Below are positions 32,834-41,563 of a stretch of 64,000 bases of DNA, in pieces. Positions within the stretch are counted from its first letter, which is position 1. Each line of letters starts with the position of its first letter. Source of the stretch: an uncultured Lachnospiraceae bacterium (GTDB lineage: Bacteria; Bacillota; Clostridia; Lachnospirales; Lachnospiraceae). The notes below the pieces were generated by a model that saw only the letters and a list, made by a program, of their open reading frames with translations, did not search any database and was not told the DNA's origin. The translations under genes and the position numbers were made by a program. The DNA is taken from contig CAJULA010000019.1 of assembly GCA_910587155.1 (NCBI GenBank), positions 1 through 64,000 of the forward strand, given 5' to 3'.

Positions 32834-32862
32834 TTGCAAAATCAAATACCCTATGATACAAT
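32834..32862 (+). promoter_or_regulatory. Promoter of the butyryl-CoA operon
   Basis: TTGCAA at 32834-32839, 17-base spacer, TACAAT at 32857-32862, about 85 bases before thl. Confidence 0.8.
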
Positions 32863-32946
32863 AAAAACGGCGGACAATGATAAAAAAATAACAATCGTCA
32901 CAGGTCCGGACAACAGGTATCATATTGAAGATGGAGGTAATCGTAA

Positions 32947-34125
32947 ATGGCAAAGAAGATTGTATTAGCAGGCGCATGCCGTACCGCAATCGGAACAATG
33001 GGAGGTTCCCTGAGTACGACTCCGGCAGTGGAGCTGGGAGCTATCGTTATCAAAGAAGCGCTGGAGAGAGCAGGGGTTGCACCGGATCAGGTTGATCAGG
33101 TTTATATGGGATGCGTCATCCAGGCAGGCCTGGGACAGAATGTGGCACGTCAGTCTTCCATTAAGGCAGGGCTTCCGATTGAAGTGCCGGCAGTAACCAC
33201 CAACGTAGTGTGCGGATCCGGTCTGAACAGTGTCAACATGGCAGCACAGATGATCATTGCGGGAGATGCCGATGTGGTAGTGGCAGGCGGTATGGAGAAT
33301 ATGTCCATGGCACCTTATGCGATCCCTCAGGGACGTTATGGCTACAGAATGAATAACGGTGTACTGGTAGATACCATGATCAAGGATGCATTATGGGATG
33401 CGTTTAATGACTATCATATGATTACCACTGCGGACAATATCTGCCGCGAATGGGGCCTGACGAGAGAAGAACTGGATGAGTTTGCACTCAAGAGCCAGTT
33501 AAAGACAGAGGCGGCACAGAAGAACGGCTCCTTCGACAAAGAGATCGTGCCGGTTATGGTGAAGAAGAAAAAAGAGATGGTTGAGTTCAAAGTGGACGAG
33601 GGTCCCCGTGCAGGTTCCACCATCGAAGGTCTTAAGAAGCTGCGTCCCATCAATAAAGACGGCTTCGTAACGGCAGGCAACGCTTCCGGTATCAACGACG
33701 GCGCAGCAGCGGTTGTCGTGATGAGTGAGGAAAAGGCAAAGGAACTGGGCGTTACTCCGATGGCTACCTGGATCGCAGGCGCGCTGGCAGGCGTAAGACC
33801 GGAAGTAATGGGAATCGGACCGGTGGCAGCGACAAAGAAGGTTATGGCCAAGACAGGCTATAAGATCGAAGATTTTGATATTATAGAGGCAAATGAGGCA
33901 TTTGCGGCACAGTCCGTTGCAGTGGGCAAAGATCTGGGGATTGATGTGGATAAACAGCTTAACCCCAATGGCGGCGCTATCGCTCTGGGACATCCTGTCG
34001 GTGCTTCCGGATGCCGTATCCTTGTTACACTTCTGCATGAGATGCAGGCAAAAGGTGCGAAGAAAGGTCTGGCGACTCTTTGCATCGGCGGCGGCATGGG
34101 CTGCTCCACAATCGTAGAAATGTAA
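32947..34125 (+). CDS. thl: Acetyl-CoA C-acetyltransferase (thiolase)
   Basis: 392 residues, standard biosynthetic thiolase. It condenses two acetyl-CoA to acetoacetyl-CoA, the first step of butyrate formation. Active-site residues are visible: nucleophile Cys89 in CGSGLNS, His349 in GHPVGASG and Cys379 in CIGGGMG. GGAGGT precedes ATG 32947. It heads the thl-crt-hbd-bcd-etfB-etfA operon, with a promoter about 85 bases upstream. Confidence 0.96.
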   Translation: MAKKIVLAGACRTAIGTMGGSLSTTPAVELGAIVIKEALERAGVAPDQVDQVYMGCVIQAGLGQNVARQSSIKAGLPIEVPAVTTNVVCGSGLNSVNMAAQMIIAGDADVVVAGGMENMSMAPYAIPQGRYGYRMNNGVLVDTMIKDALWDAFNDYHMITTADNICREWGLTREELDEFALKSQLKTEAAQKNGSFDKEIVPVMVKKKKEMVEFKVDEGPRAGSTIEGLKKLRPINKDGFVTAGNASGINDGAAAVVVMSEEKAKELGVTPMATWIAGALAGVRPEVMGIGPVAATKKVMAKTGYKIEDFDIIEANEAFAAQSVAVGKDLGIDVDKQLNPNGGAIALGHPVGASGCRILVTLLHEMQAKGAKKGLATLCIGGGMGCSTIVEM

Positions 34126-34290
34126 GATCGGTTCAGACAGGCTGACTGCTTGGATGCCCTGGCTGCCTGAACAGCAGCGGCCGGGAAGATGAGAGTTTTC
34201 CCGGCTCTGTCTGCGATACCGGCGCGGGGGCAAGTCTGATTGCATGGGCGTTTAGGAAGAAACGCATAAGGAGCAAAAAGGAGAATATCA

Positions 34291-35076
34291 ATGGAATTTA
34301 TCTTATATGAACAAAAAGGTGCGACCGGCATTATTACCATCAACAGAGAAAAAGCGCTCAATGCGCTGAATTCCACCGTACTGGAAGAGCTGGATCAGAC
34401 GCTGGACGGGGTGAATCTGGATGAGGTCAGATGCCTGATCCTCACCGGTGCGGGACAGAAATCATTTGTGGCCGGCGCCGATATCGGTGAGATGAGCACA
34501 CTGACCAAGGCCGAGGGAGAGGCTTTTGGCAAGAAGGGTAACGATGTATTCCGCAAACTGGAGACATTCCCCATTCCGGTGATCGCTGCGATCAACGGTT
34601 TCGCACTGGGCGGCGGATGTGAGATTTCCATGAGCTGTGATATCCGTATCTGTTCTGAAAACGCAGTGTTCGGACAGCCGGAAGTGGGACTCGGCATCAC
34701 ACCCGGATTTGGCGGCACGCAGAGACTCGCCCGCCTCGTAGGCGCAGGTATGGCGAAACAGATGATTTATACCGCAAGAAATATCAAAGCGGACGAAGCG
34801 CTTCGTATCGGTCTTGTCAATGCGGTATATCCGCAGGAAGAGCTGATGGCGGCTGCGGAAAAGATGGCGGCAGGCATTGCAAAGAATGCGCCCATTGCCG
34901 TGCGCAACTGCAAAAAGGCCATCAACGAAGGCCTTGACGTGGATATGGATGCAGCCATCGTGATCGAAGAGAAGCTGTTCGGCGACTGCTTCGAGACAGA
35001 GGATCAGAAGTATGGCATGGCATTTTTCCTTGACAAAAACAAAGAAAAAGTGAAAGAGCCTTTCAAAAACTGCTAA
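34291..35076 (+). CDS. crt: 3-hydroxybutyryl-CoA dehydratase (crotonase)
   Basis: 261 residues, enoyl-CoA hydratase family. It dehydrates 3-hydroxybutyryl-CoA to crotonyl-CoA. The oxyanion-hole region AGADIGEM and both catalytic Glu positions (GGGCEISMSCD and GQPEVGLGI) are present. A 165-base gap from thl includes no clear terminator, so co-transcription is likely. GGAG lies a few bases before ATG 34291. Confidence 0.95.
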   Translation: MEFILYEQKGATGIITINREKALNALNSTVLEELDQTLDGVNLDEVRCLILTGAGQKSFVAGADIGEMSTLTKAEGEAFGKKGNDVFRKLETFPIPVIAAINGFALGGGCEISMSCDIRICSENAVFGQPEVGLGITPGFGGTQRLARLVGAGMAKQMIYTARNIKADEALRIGLVNAVYPQEELMAAAEKMAAGIAKNAPIAVRNCKKAINEGLDVDMDAAIVIEEKLFGDCFETEDQKYGMAFFLDKNKEKVKEPFKNC

Positions 35077-35147
35077 CTGACGTTTTTTATGCCGGGAAGG
35101 CTGTGCGCCTTCCGGCGTCAACAATATAATATTCAGGAGGAGAGATC

Positions 35148-35987
35148 ATGAAAGTAGGTATTATCGGAGCAGGAACCATGGGTTCCGGAATTGCGCAGGC
35201 ATTCGCGCAGACAGAAGGATACGAAGTATTCTTATGCGATATCAACGAAGAGTTTGCCGCAAACGGCAAGAACAAGATCGCAAAGGGTTTCGAGAAGAGA
35301 GTTGCCAAGGGAAAGATGGCACAGGAAGACGCGGATAAGATTCTGGCAAAGATTACGACCGGCGTTAAGACGATCTGCACTGACTGCGACCTGATCGTGG
35401 AAGCCGCTCTGGAAGTGATGGACATCAAAAAACAGACGTTCAAAGAACTGGAAGAGATCTGCAAGGATGACTGTATTTTCGCTACCAATACTTCTTCTCT
35501 GTCTATTACAGAGATCGGTTCCGGTCTGAAACGCCCCGTGATCGGTATGCACTTCTTTAATCCCGCTCCCGTGATGAAGCTGGTAGAGGTGATTGCAGGT
35601 CTGAATACACCGGCCGAAACAGTGGATACGATCAAGAAGATCTCAGAAGAGATCGGCAAGACTCCCGTTCAGGTAGAAGAAGCTGCCGGATTTGTTGTGA
35701 ACAGAATACTCATCCCTATGATCAACGAGGCTGTCAGCATCTATGCGGACGGCGTTGCCAGCGTGGAAGGCATCGACACGGCGATGAAGCTGGGCGCGAA
35801 CCATCCTATGGGGCCCCTTGAACTGGGTGATCTCGTAGGTCTGGATATCTGCCTTGCCATCATGGAAGTTCTGTACAATGAGACGGGTGACTCCAAATAC
35901 CGTCCGCATCCGCTCCTGAGAAAGATGGTACGCGGCGGCCTGCTCGGACGTAAGACCGGCAAGGGCTTCTATGATTACAGTAAATAA
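35148..35987 (+). CDS. hbd: 3-hydroxybutyryl-CoA dehydrogenase
   Basis: 279 residues. It reduces acetoacetyl-CoA to 3-hydroxybutyryl-CoA. The N-terminal Rossmann motif GIIGAGTMGSGIAQ binds NAD(P)H, and the catalytic His is in GMHFFNPAPVM. The C-terminal helical domain (LGANHPMGPLELGD) is complete. AGGAGGAG precedes ATG 35148. Confidence 0.96.
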   Translation: MKVGIIGAGTMGSGIAQAFAQTEGYEVFLCDINEEFAANGKNKIAKGFEKRVAKGKMAQEDADKILAKITTGVKTICTDCDLIVEAALEVMDIKKQTFKELEEICKDDCIFATNTSSLSITEIGSGLKRPVIGMHFFNPAPVMKLVEVIAGLNTPAETVDTIKKISEEIGKTPVQVEEAAGFVVNRILIPMINEAVSIYADGVASVEGIDTAMKLGANHPMGPLELGDLVGLDICLAIMEVLYNETGDSKYRPHPLLRKMVRGGLLGRKTGKGFYDYSK

Positions 35988-36013
35988 TAGATAACGATGG
36001 AGGAATAAAAATC

Positions 36014-37165
36014 ATGGATTTTACTTTGAGCAAAGAACATGAAATGGCGAGGACTTTATTTAAAGAATTCGCTGAAAAAGAAGTAAAGCCTCTGGCTCAG
36101 GAGGTAGATGAAACAGAAGTGTTCCCCAGAGGGACCGTTGAGAAAATGGCAAAATACGGCTTCCTGGGCATTCCCGTTCCCAAGGAATACGGCGGACAGG
36201 GCTGCGATCCTCTGACCTATGCGATGTGCGTGGAAGAACTCTCCAAAGTATGCGGCACCACAGGCGTTATCGTTTCCGCACATACCTCTCTTTGCATCGA
36301 CCCGATCATGACCTATGGTACGGAAGAGCAGAAACAGAAATATGTGGTTCCCCTTGCAAAAGGTGAGAAACTGGGTGCGTTTGGCCTGACAGAGCCCGGG
36401 GCAGGCACCGATGCCCAGGGACAGCAGACCAAGGCTGTTCTGGATGGCGACGAGTGGGTATTAAACGGCAGCAAATGCTTCATCACCAATGGAAAAGAGG
36501 CAGATGTATATATTATCATTGCCGTAACAGGCAAAGTTGAGAAGCGCGGCAGAGTGCAGAAAGAGATTTCCGCATTTATCGTAGAAAAAGGCACTCCCGG
36601 TTTTTCCTTTGGTACGAAAGAAAACAAGATGGGTATCCGTGGTTCCTCCACGTATGAACTGATCTTTACCGACTGCAGAATTCCCAAAGAGAACCTTCTC
36701 GGACAAAAGGGAAAAGGCTTTGGTATCGCGATGCATACGCTGGACGGCGGCCGTATCGGTATTGCCGCACAGGCACTGGGGATTGCAGAAGGCGCTCTGG
36801 AGACAACCATTGCTTACGTAAAAGAAAGAAAACAGTTCGGACGTTCCATCGCACAGTTCCAGAATACACAGTTCCAGCTTGCTGATCTGGCGACCAAGGT
36901 AGAGGCGGCACAGCTGCTTGTATACAAGGCAGCCATGGCAAAGGCTACCCAGAAAGTATATTCCATAGAGGCGGCAAAAGCGAAATTATATGCGGCGGAG
37001 GTTGCCATGGAAGTGACCACCAAGTGCGTACAGCTTCACGGCGGCTATGGCTATATCAGAGAATATGACGTAGAGCGTATGATGCGTGACGCGAAGATCA
37101 CGGAGATCTATGAAGGCACCAGCGAAGTACAGCGCATGGTAATCAGCGGCGCACTGCTCAAATAG
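36014..37165 (+). CDS. bcd: Butyryl-CoA dehydrogenase
   Basis: 383 residues, acyl-CoA dehydrogenase family. It reduces crotonyl-CoA to butyryl-CoA and, with EtfAB, couples this to ferredoxin reduction by electron bifurcation. FAD-binding signatures (AFGLTEPGAGTD and the RXXFG stretch KERKQFGRSIAQF) and the catalytic Glu in IYEGTSEVQR are present. GGAGGA precedes ATG 36014, 27 bases after hbd. Confidence 0.96.
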   Translation: MDFTLSKEHEMARTLFKEFAEKEVKPLAQEVDETEVFPRGTVEKMAKYGFLGIPVPKEYGGQGCDPLTYAMCVEELSKVCGTTGVIVSAHTSLCIDPIMTYGTEEQKQKYVVPLAKGEKLGAFGLTEPGAGTDAQGQQTKAVLDGDEWVLNGSKCFITNGKEADVYIIIAVTGKVEKRGRVQKEISAFIVEKGTPGFSFGTKENKMGIRGSSTYELIFTDCRIPKENLLGQKGKGFGIAMHTLDGGRIGIAAQALGIAEGALETTIAYVKERKQFGRSIAQFQNTQFQLADLATKVEAAQLLVYKAAMAKATQKVYSIEAAKAKLYAAEVAMEVTTKCVQLHGGYGYIREYDVERMMRDAKITEIYEGTSEVQRMVISGALLK

Positions 37166-37232
37166 CCGCGATAAGCAAATGGCAATCTGCGGTTTAATGA
37201 TATAGAAAGAAAAAATAAGGAGAGAAAATACA

Positions 37233-38018
37233 ATGAAAATTGTTGTTTGTATTAAACAGGTGCCTGACACAAAGGGCGGTGTTAAGTTTAACCCCGACGG
37301 GACACTTGACAGAGCAGCAATGCTCGCAATCATGAATCCGGATGACAAGGCCGGACTGGAAGCCGCACTGAGATTGAAAGATCAGTACGGTGCCGAGGTA
37401 ACGGTACTGACTATGGGTCTTCCCAAAGCGACGGATGTGCTGCGTGAAGCCATTGCCATGGGTGCGGACAAAGGGATCCTTGTAACAGACAGAGTGCTGG
37501 GCGGTGCGGATACATGGGCTACTTCCACGACCATCGCGGGTGCGATCAGAAATCTGGAGTATGACCTGATCATTACCGGACGCCAGGCAATTGACGGAGA
37601 TACCGCACAGGTAGGGCCTCAGATCGCGGAGCATCTGCAGATTCCTGTTATCTCCTATGCGCAGGATATTAAAGTGGACGGCAACACGGTTACGGTACAG
37701 CGCCAGTATGATGACAGATATCATGTGCTGGAGGTACAGATGCCCTGCCTGATCACGGCACTTTCCGAACTGAATGAGCCCCGTTATATGACACCCGGCG
37801 GAATCTTTGATGCCTGCAAGGCAGAGATCACCACATGGGGCAGGGCGGATCTGAAAGATGTCGATGATTCCAATCTCGGTCTTGCAGGTTCTCCGACCAA
37901 GATTGCAAAAGCATCCGATAAGGTACGTAAAGGAGCCGGAGAGAAAGTAGTGCCGGAATCTCCCGAAGATGCAGTTGCTTACATTGTTGGTAAATTCAAA
38001 GAGAAACATGTCATTTAA
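37233..38018 (+). CDS. etfB: Electron transfer flavoprotein beta subunit
   Basis: 261 residues. Forms with EtfA the FAD-containing partner of butyryl-CoA dehydrogenase, taking electrons from NADH and passing one to ferredoxin. The N-terminus MKIVVCIKQVPDT, GADTWATST and DYDLIITGRQAIDGDTAQVG-type region (as DLIITGRQAIDGDTAQVG) are the family signatures of bifurcating EtfB. AAGGAGAG precedes ATG 37233. Confidence 0.95.
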   Translation: MKIVVCIKQVPDTKGGVKFNPDGTLDRAAMLAIMNPDDKAGLEAALRLKDQYGAEVTVLTMGLPKATDVLREAIAMGADKGILVTDRVLGGADTWATSTTIAGAIRNLEYDLIITGRQAIDGDTAQVGPQIAEHLQIPVISYAQDIKVDGNTVTVQRQYDDRYHVLEVQMPCLITALSELNEPRYMTPGGIFDACKAEITTWGRADLKDVDDSNLGLAGSPTKIAKASDKVRKGAGEKVVPESPEDAVAYIVGKFKEKHVI

Positions 38019-38038
38019 AAAATAAGGTGGTGAACAAG

Positions 38039-39088
38039 ATGAACTTAGAAGAATATAAAGGCGTATATGTGTATGCACAGCAGGTTGACAATGAGATCAG
38101 CGGTATTGCATACGAATTACTTGGCAAGGCGAAAGAACTGGCTGCTCCTCTGAATACAGACGTAACGGCAGTACTGATCGGCTCCGATGTAAAGGGACTG
38201 GCTGATTCTCTGGCAGAGTACGGCGCTGACAAAGTGATCGTTGTGGATGACCCGGAATTGAAGGATTACAGGACAGAGCCTTATGCGCATGCACTGGCCA
38301 GTGTGATCAACAAATACAAACCGGAAATCATGCTGGTGGGCGCTACCGCTATCGGCAGAGATCTGGGCCCCACGGTATCCGCAAGAGTGGCGACCGGTCT
38401 GACTGCGGACTGTACCGTACTGGAGATCGGTGACTTCCCGCTGGTGGCTGTTCCCGGCAAGGAAGACGAGCAGAAACATAATCAGCTCCTGATGACCCGT
38501 CCTGCGTTTGGCGGCAATACCATTGCAACCATCGCCTGCCCGAATAACCGTCCGCAGATGGCGACCGTTCGTCCCGGCGTTATGCAGAAGATTGAGCCAA
38601 TCAAAGGCGCAAAGGCCAATGTGGAAGAGTTTAATCCCGGATTTACCCCGGATAAGAGATATGTGACTATCAAAGAGGTGGTAAAGGCCGTTTCCAATAC
38701 CGTGGACATCATGGATGCCAAGATTCTTGTATCCGGCGGCCGTGGCGTGGGATCACCGGAAAACTTCAAGATTCTGGAGGATCTGGCTGCAGTTCTGGGC
38801 GGAACCGTGAGCTGCTCCCGTGCTGTTGTGGATTCCGGCTGGAAGCCGAAAGATCTGCAGGTAGGACAGACCGGTAAGACTGTTCGTCCTAATGTATACT
38901 TTGCCATCGGCATCTCCGGAGCGATCCAGCACGTGGCAGGTATGGAAGAGTCTGATATCATCGTTGCCATCAACAAAGATGAGGATGCACCGATCTTTGA
39001 TGTAGCAGATTACGGTATTGTAGGCGACCTCAATAAGATCGTTCCTGCACTGACCGAAAGCCTGAAAGCAGAGCTTGCTGCGAAATAA
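38039..39088 (+). CDS. etfA: Electron transfer flavoprotein alpha subunit
   Basis: 349 residues. The C-terminal FAD domain carries the signature around SRAVVDSGW, VGQTGKTVRPNVYFAIGISG and INKDEDAPIFDVADYGI. The start at ATG 38039 (MNLEEYKGVYVYAQQ) has AAGGTGG nine bases before it. It completes the bifurcating complex with EtfB and Bcd. A terminator follows, ending the operon. No ferredoxin domain is fused at its N-terminus. Confidence 0.95.
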   Translation: MNLEEYKGVYVYAQQVDNEISGIAYELLGKAKELAAPLNTDVTAVLIGSDVKGLADSLAEYGADKVIVVDDPELKDYRTEPYAHALASVINKYKPEIMLVGATAIGRDLGPTVSARVATGLTADCTVLEIGDFPLVAVPGKEDEQKHNQLLMTRPAFGGNTIATIACPNNRPQMATVRPGVMQKIEPIKGAKANVEEFNPGFTPDKRYVTIKEVVKAVSNTVDIMDAKILVSGGRGVGSPENFKILEDLAAVLGGTVSCSRAVVDSGWKPKDLQVGQTGKTVRPNVYFAIGISGAIQHVAGMEESDIIVAINKDEDAPIFDVADYGIVGDLNKIVPALTESLKAELAAK

Positions 39089-39121
39089 TAAAAGATACAA
39101 TGTCATGAAATGAAATGTACG

Positions 39122-39154
39122 ACGGCCTCCCTGCTGCGGCGGGAAGGCCGTTTT
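39122..39154 (+). terminator. Terminator after etfA
   Basis: GC-rich stem ACGGCC-TCCC / GGGAAGGCCGT with one bulge, followed by TTTTG. Confidence 0.8.
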
Positions 39155-39213
39155 GTCTGCAATTATCTGGTTTCACATTCCTGTATTTGTCGCCGGAGCA
39201 AGTGCCGGAATCT

Positions 39214-39242
39214 TTGACAAATCATTGCCCGGGTGTTATACT
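39214..39242 (+). promoter_or_regulatory. Promoter of the RNA repair operon
   Basis: TTGACA at 39214-39219, 17-base spacer, TATACT at 39237-39242. The transcript would have a leader of about 205 bases before ATG 39455; nothing recognisable was seen in it apart from weak short frames. Confidence 0.8.
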
Positions 39243-39454
39243 GAAAGACGGCAACAGCGTTTCGTTTTCAGATCGGAGGATTCCCATGTAATACGATATG
39301 AGATAATCAGGCAATAGAAAGTCAGGCGTCGGAATTTATGATGCGGCGGCTGTTCTTTTTGTCTGCATGAATCTGATTATTGCCGATGTTACATGAAACA
39401 TGGCTGCATGTATTCGCGGCAGTCATACCGGGATGGAAAACGGAGTGGAATCAT

Positions 39455-40264
39455 ATGGACAGAATATATAAATATCCCCGCACCCGACATCTGGAGGGCT
39501 CCAGGTATCAGGCGGGAGATGAAGATTTGAAATGTGTGAACTTTGCACAATTAGAGGGAAAATATCTGGTTCTGGAAGAAAAAATAGACGGCGCCAACTG
39601 CGGTATCAGCTTTGATGAGCAGGGAACGATGTATTTACAGAGCCGGGGGCATTATCTGAGCGGCGGATACGGAGAGCGCCAGTTCGATCTGTTTAAGACC
39701 TGGGCGGGCTGTTTTGCGCACAATCTGTACAGACTGCTTGGAAGCCGCTATGTTTTGTATGGAGAGTGGATGTATGCCAAACACACGGTATTTTATGACC
39801 TGCTCCCTCATTATTTTATGGAATTCGATATTTTTGATAAAAAAGAAGAGCGGTTTTTTTCCACGGCCAAGCGCAGGGCCCTTCTTGCGGATTTTCCTTT
39901 TATTGAATCCGTGCGGGTGCTTTATGAGGGGCGCTGTGAAAGCAGAGAAGAGATTGCGTCATGGATTGGCCACAGCCTGTTTATTTCCGGGGACGCGGCG
40001 CAATGTTTTCTGAGACAGTGTGAAAAAAGCGGGGTAAATCCGCAGATCGCGGTCAGACAGAGTGATCTGACGGGTATGATGGAAGGCATTTATATCAAAG
40101 TGGAGGATGGGGACTATGTGACAGACCGCCTTAAATATGTGCGGGCTTCTTTTCTCAATACCATACTGGATTCGGAAAGTCACTGGCAGAGTCGGCCGAT
40201 CGTGCCCAATGTTCTGGCGCCGGGGGTGGATCTCTTTGCCATGGAAAAGGGAGGCGGTGTGTGA
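39455..40264 (+). CDS. RNA ligase, Rnl2-like family
   Basis: 269 residues. Nucleotidyltransferase motif I is EEKIDGANCG with the AMP-accepting Lys at about residue 43; motif III is YGEWMY; motif IV is EGIYIKVEDG; the motif V Lys is probably in DRLKYVRASF. This is the covalent nucleotidyltransferase fold of ATP-dependent RNA ligases, which seal 3'-OH/5'-phosphate RNA ends. GGAG lies before ATG 39455; the longer frame from 39380 is not family-like. The stop overlaps the start of the HD-Pnk gene, so the two products are made together. Confidence 0.88.
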   Translation: MDRIYKYPRTRHLEGSRYQAGDEDLKCVNFAQLEGKYLVLEEKIDGANCGISFDEQGTMYLQSRGHYLSGGYGERQFDLFKTWAGCFAHNLYRLLGSRYVLYGEWMYAKHTVFYDLLPHYFMEFDIFDKKEERFFSTAKRRALLADFPFIESVRVLYEGRCESREEIASWIGHSLFISGDAAQCFLRQCEKSGVNPQIAVRQSDLTGMMEGIYIKVEDGDYVTDRLKYVRASFLNTILDSESHWQSRPIVPNVLAPGVDLFAMEKGGGV

Positions 40265-41418
40265 TGAAAGGGCAGATATTGGATGAAATCTGTGCGGGCG
40301 GCTTTTCTTTCCCGCGTCTTGCGGAAAATCACCCGGAATTGTCGGCGCTGAGAGAAATACCGCAAAACCCGGCGTATCATGGCGAAGGTGATGTCTTTCG
40401 TCATACGGAAATGGTGTGTGAAAAGCTGACATCTCTATGCGACTGGCAGCAGCTTGCTCTGCAGGATCGGGCACTGCTGTTTCTGGCCGCTGCGTATCAC
40501 GATTTGGGAAAGGCCGTCTGCACCAGATGGGAGGAGGGAAACTGGGTTTCCCCCCGCCATACACGCATCGGAGAGGGGTGTTTTCGCCGAAAAGCGTTTC
40601 GGGAGGCCGGATCATTCGGCCTGACCTTTTGGCAGAGGGAGCTGGTCGCCGGGCTGATTCGCAGTCATGGCCTGCCCGTATGGTTTTTCACAAAGGAGAA
40701 TCCGGAGTATGCATTGCTGCAGGCGGCGGAGAGCATTCCGCTGCGTTTTCTGTATTTGCTTTCCGCGGCGGATGTGGCGGGCAGAATCACGGTGCAGTCC
40801 GATGAGCTGTCAGACCGGACAGGGCTTTTTGCGGACTATGCAAAAGAATTGGGCGTTTGGGATGCGCCCTTTTCGTTTGCCAATCCCTGCACCAGATTCC
40901 GCTATTATCAGAAAAGGGATTTGCCGATGTGTGCCTGTTTCTATGATGACACAGAGTTTGATGTGATCCTGCTGTCCGGTCTGCCCCTCTCCGGCAAGGA
41001 TACCTGGATCGCAAACTATGGCACGGGCCGTCCGGTTGTTTCGCTTGATGAGATCCGGGAAGAAATGAAACTTCCTCCCACCAGGGACACGGGGCGAGTT
41101 GTGCAGAGGGCGATGGAACAGGCCCGGTCTTATCTGCGAAGGAAAGAGTCCTTTATCTGGAATGCCACCAATCTCATACGGGAAACCCGTCAGAAACTGG
41201 TGCGCCTTTTTGCCGGATACGGCGCGCGGGTCCATATTGTGTATATGGAAACACCCTATGAGGAGCTGCTGCGGAGAAATCAGATCAGGGAGCGGCAGAT
41301 ACCGGAACACGTTCTGGAAACCATGATCCGTAAGCTGGAACTTCCGGCGCCCTGGGAAGCCTGGGACGTCACATATGAGGACGGGATGTCCATCCATAAC
41401 AGAAAAGGAAGTTTTTGA
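40264..41418 (+). CDS. HD-Pnk: HD phosphoesterase fused to 5'-polynucleotide kinase
   Basis: 384 residues. N-terminal HD domain (residues about 40-200) with the metal ligands DVFRHTEM (His), AAYHDLGK (His-Asp), RSHGLP (His) and AADVAGR (Asp). C-terminal P-loop kinase from about residue 235: GLPLSGKDTW, the SLDEIREE substrate Asp and the ATN-x-x-R lid. The same architecture is known from Runella slithyformis HD-Pnk, which removes 2',3'-phosphates and adds 5'-phosphate. It would heal broken RNA ends for the adjacent ligase. ATG overlaps the ligase stop (1 base). Confidence 0.88.
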   Translation: MKGQILDEICAGGFSFPRLAENHPELSALREIPQNPAYHGEGDVFRHTEMVCEKLTSLCDWQQLALQDRALLFLAAAYHDLGKAVCTRWEEGNWVSPRHTRIGEGCFRRKAFREAGSFGLTFWQRELVAGLIRSHGLPVWFFTKENPEYALLQAAESIPLRFLYLLSAADVAGRITVQSDELSDRTGLFADYAKELGVWDAPFSFANPCTRFRYYQKRDLPMCACFYDDTEFDVILLSGLPLSGKDTWIANYGTGRPVVSLDEIREEMKLPPTRDTGRVVQRAMEQARSYLRRKESFIWNATNLIRETRQKLVRLFAGYGARVHIVYMETPYEELLRRNQIRERQIPEHVLETMIRKLELPAPWEAWDVTYEDGMSIHNRKGSF

Positions 41419-41428
41419 CAGGATATGC

Positions 41429-41457
41429 TTGCCACGGGAAGGGGCAGGCATTATAAT
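41429..41457 (+). promoter_or_regulatory. Promoter of the GH13-PRTase-StiP operon
   Basis: TTGCCA at 41429-41434, 17-base spacer, TATAAT at 41452-41457, about 105 bases before the GH13 start. Confidence 0.75.
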
Positions 41458-41563
41458 TCATGACAATAGAAGACTCGCGAAGCGTGGATTCGATTGCTTA
41501 TGTCATGGGGCCCGCCTTTTGCTGCGGGGGGGTTAATGGTTTTGAAAAGAAAGGAAGACATGC

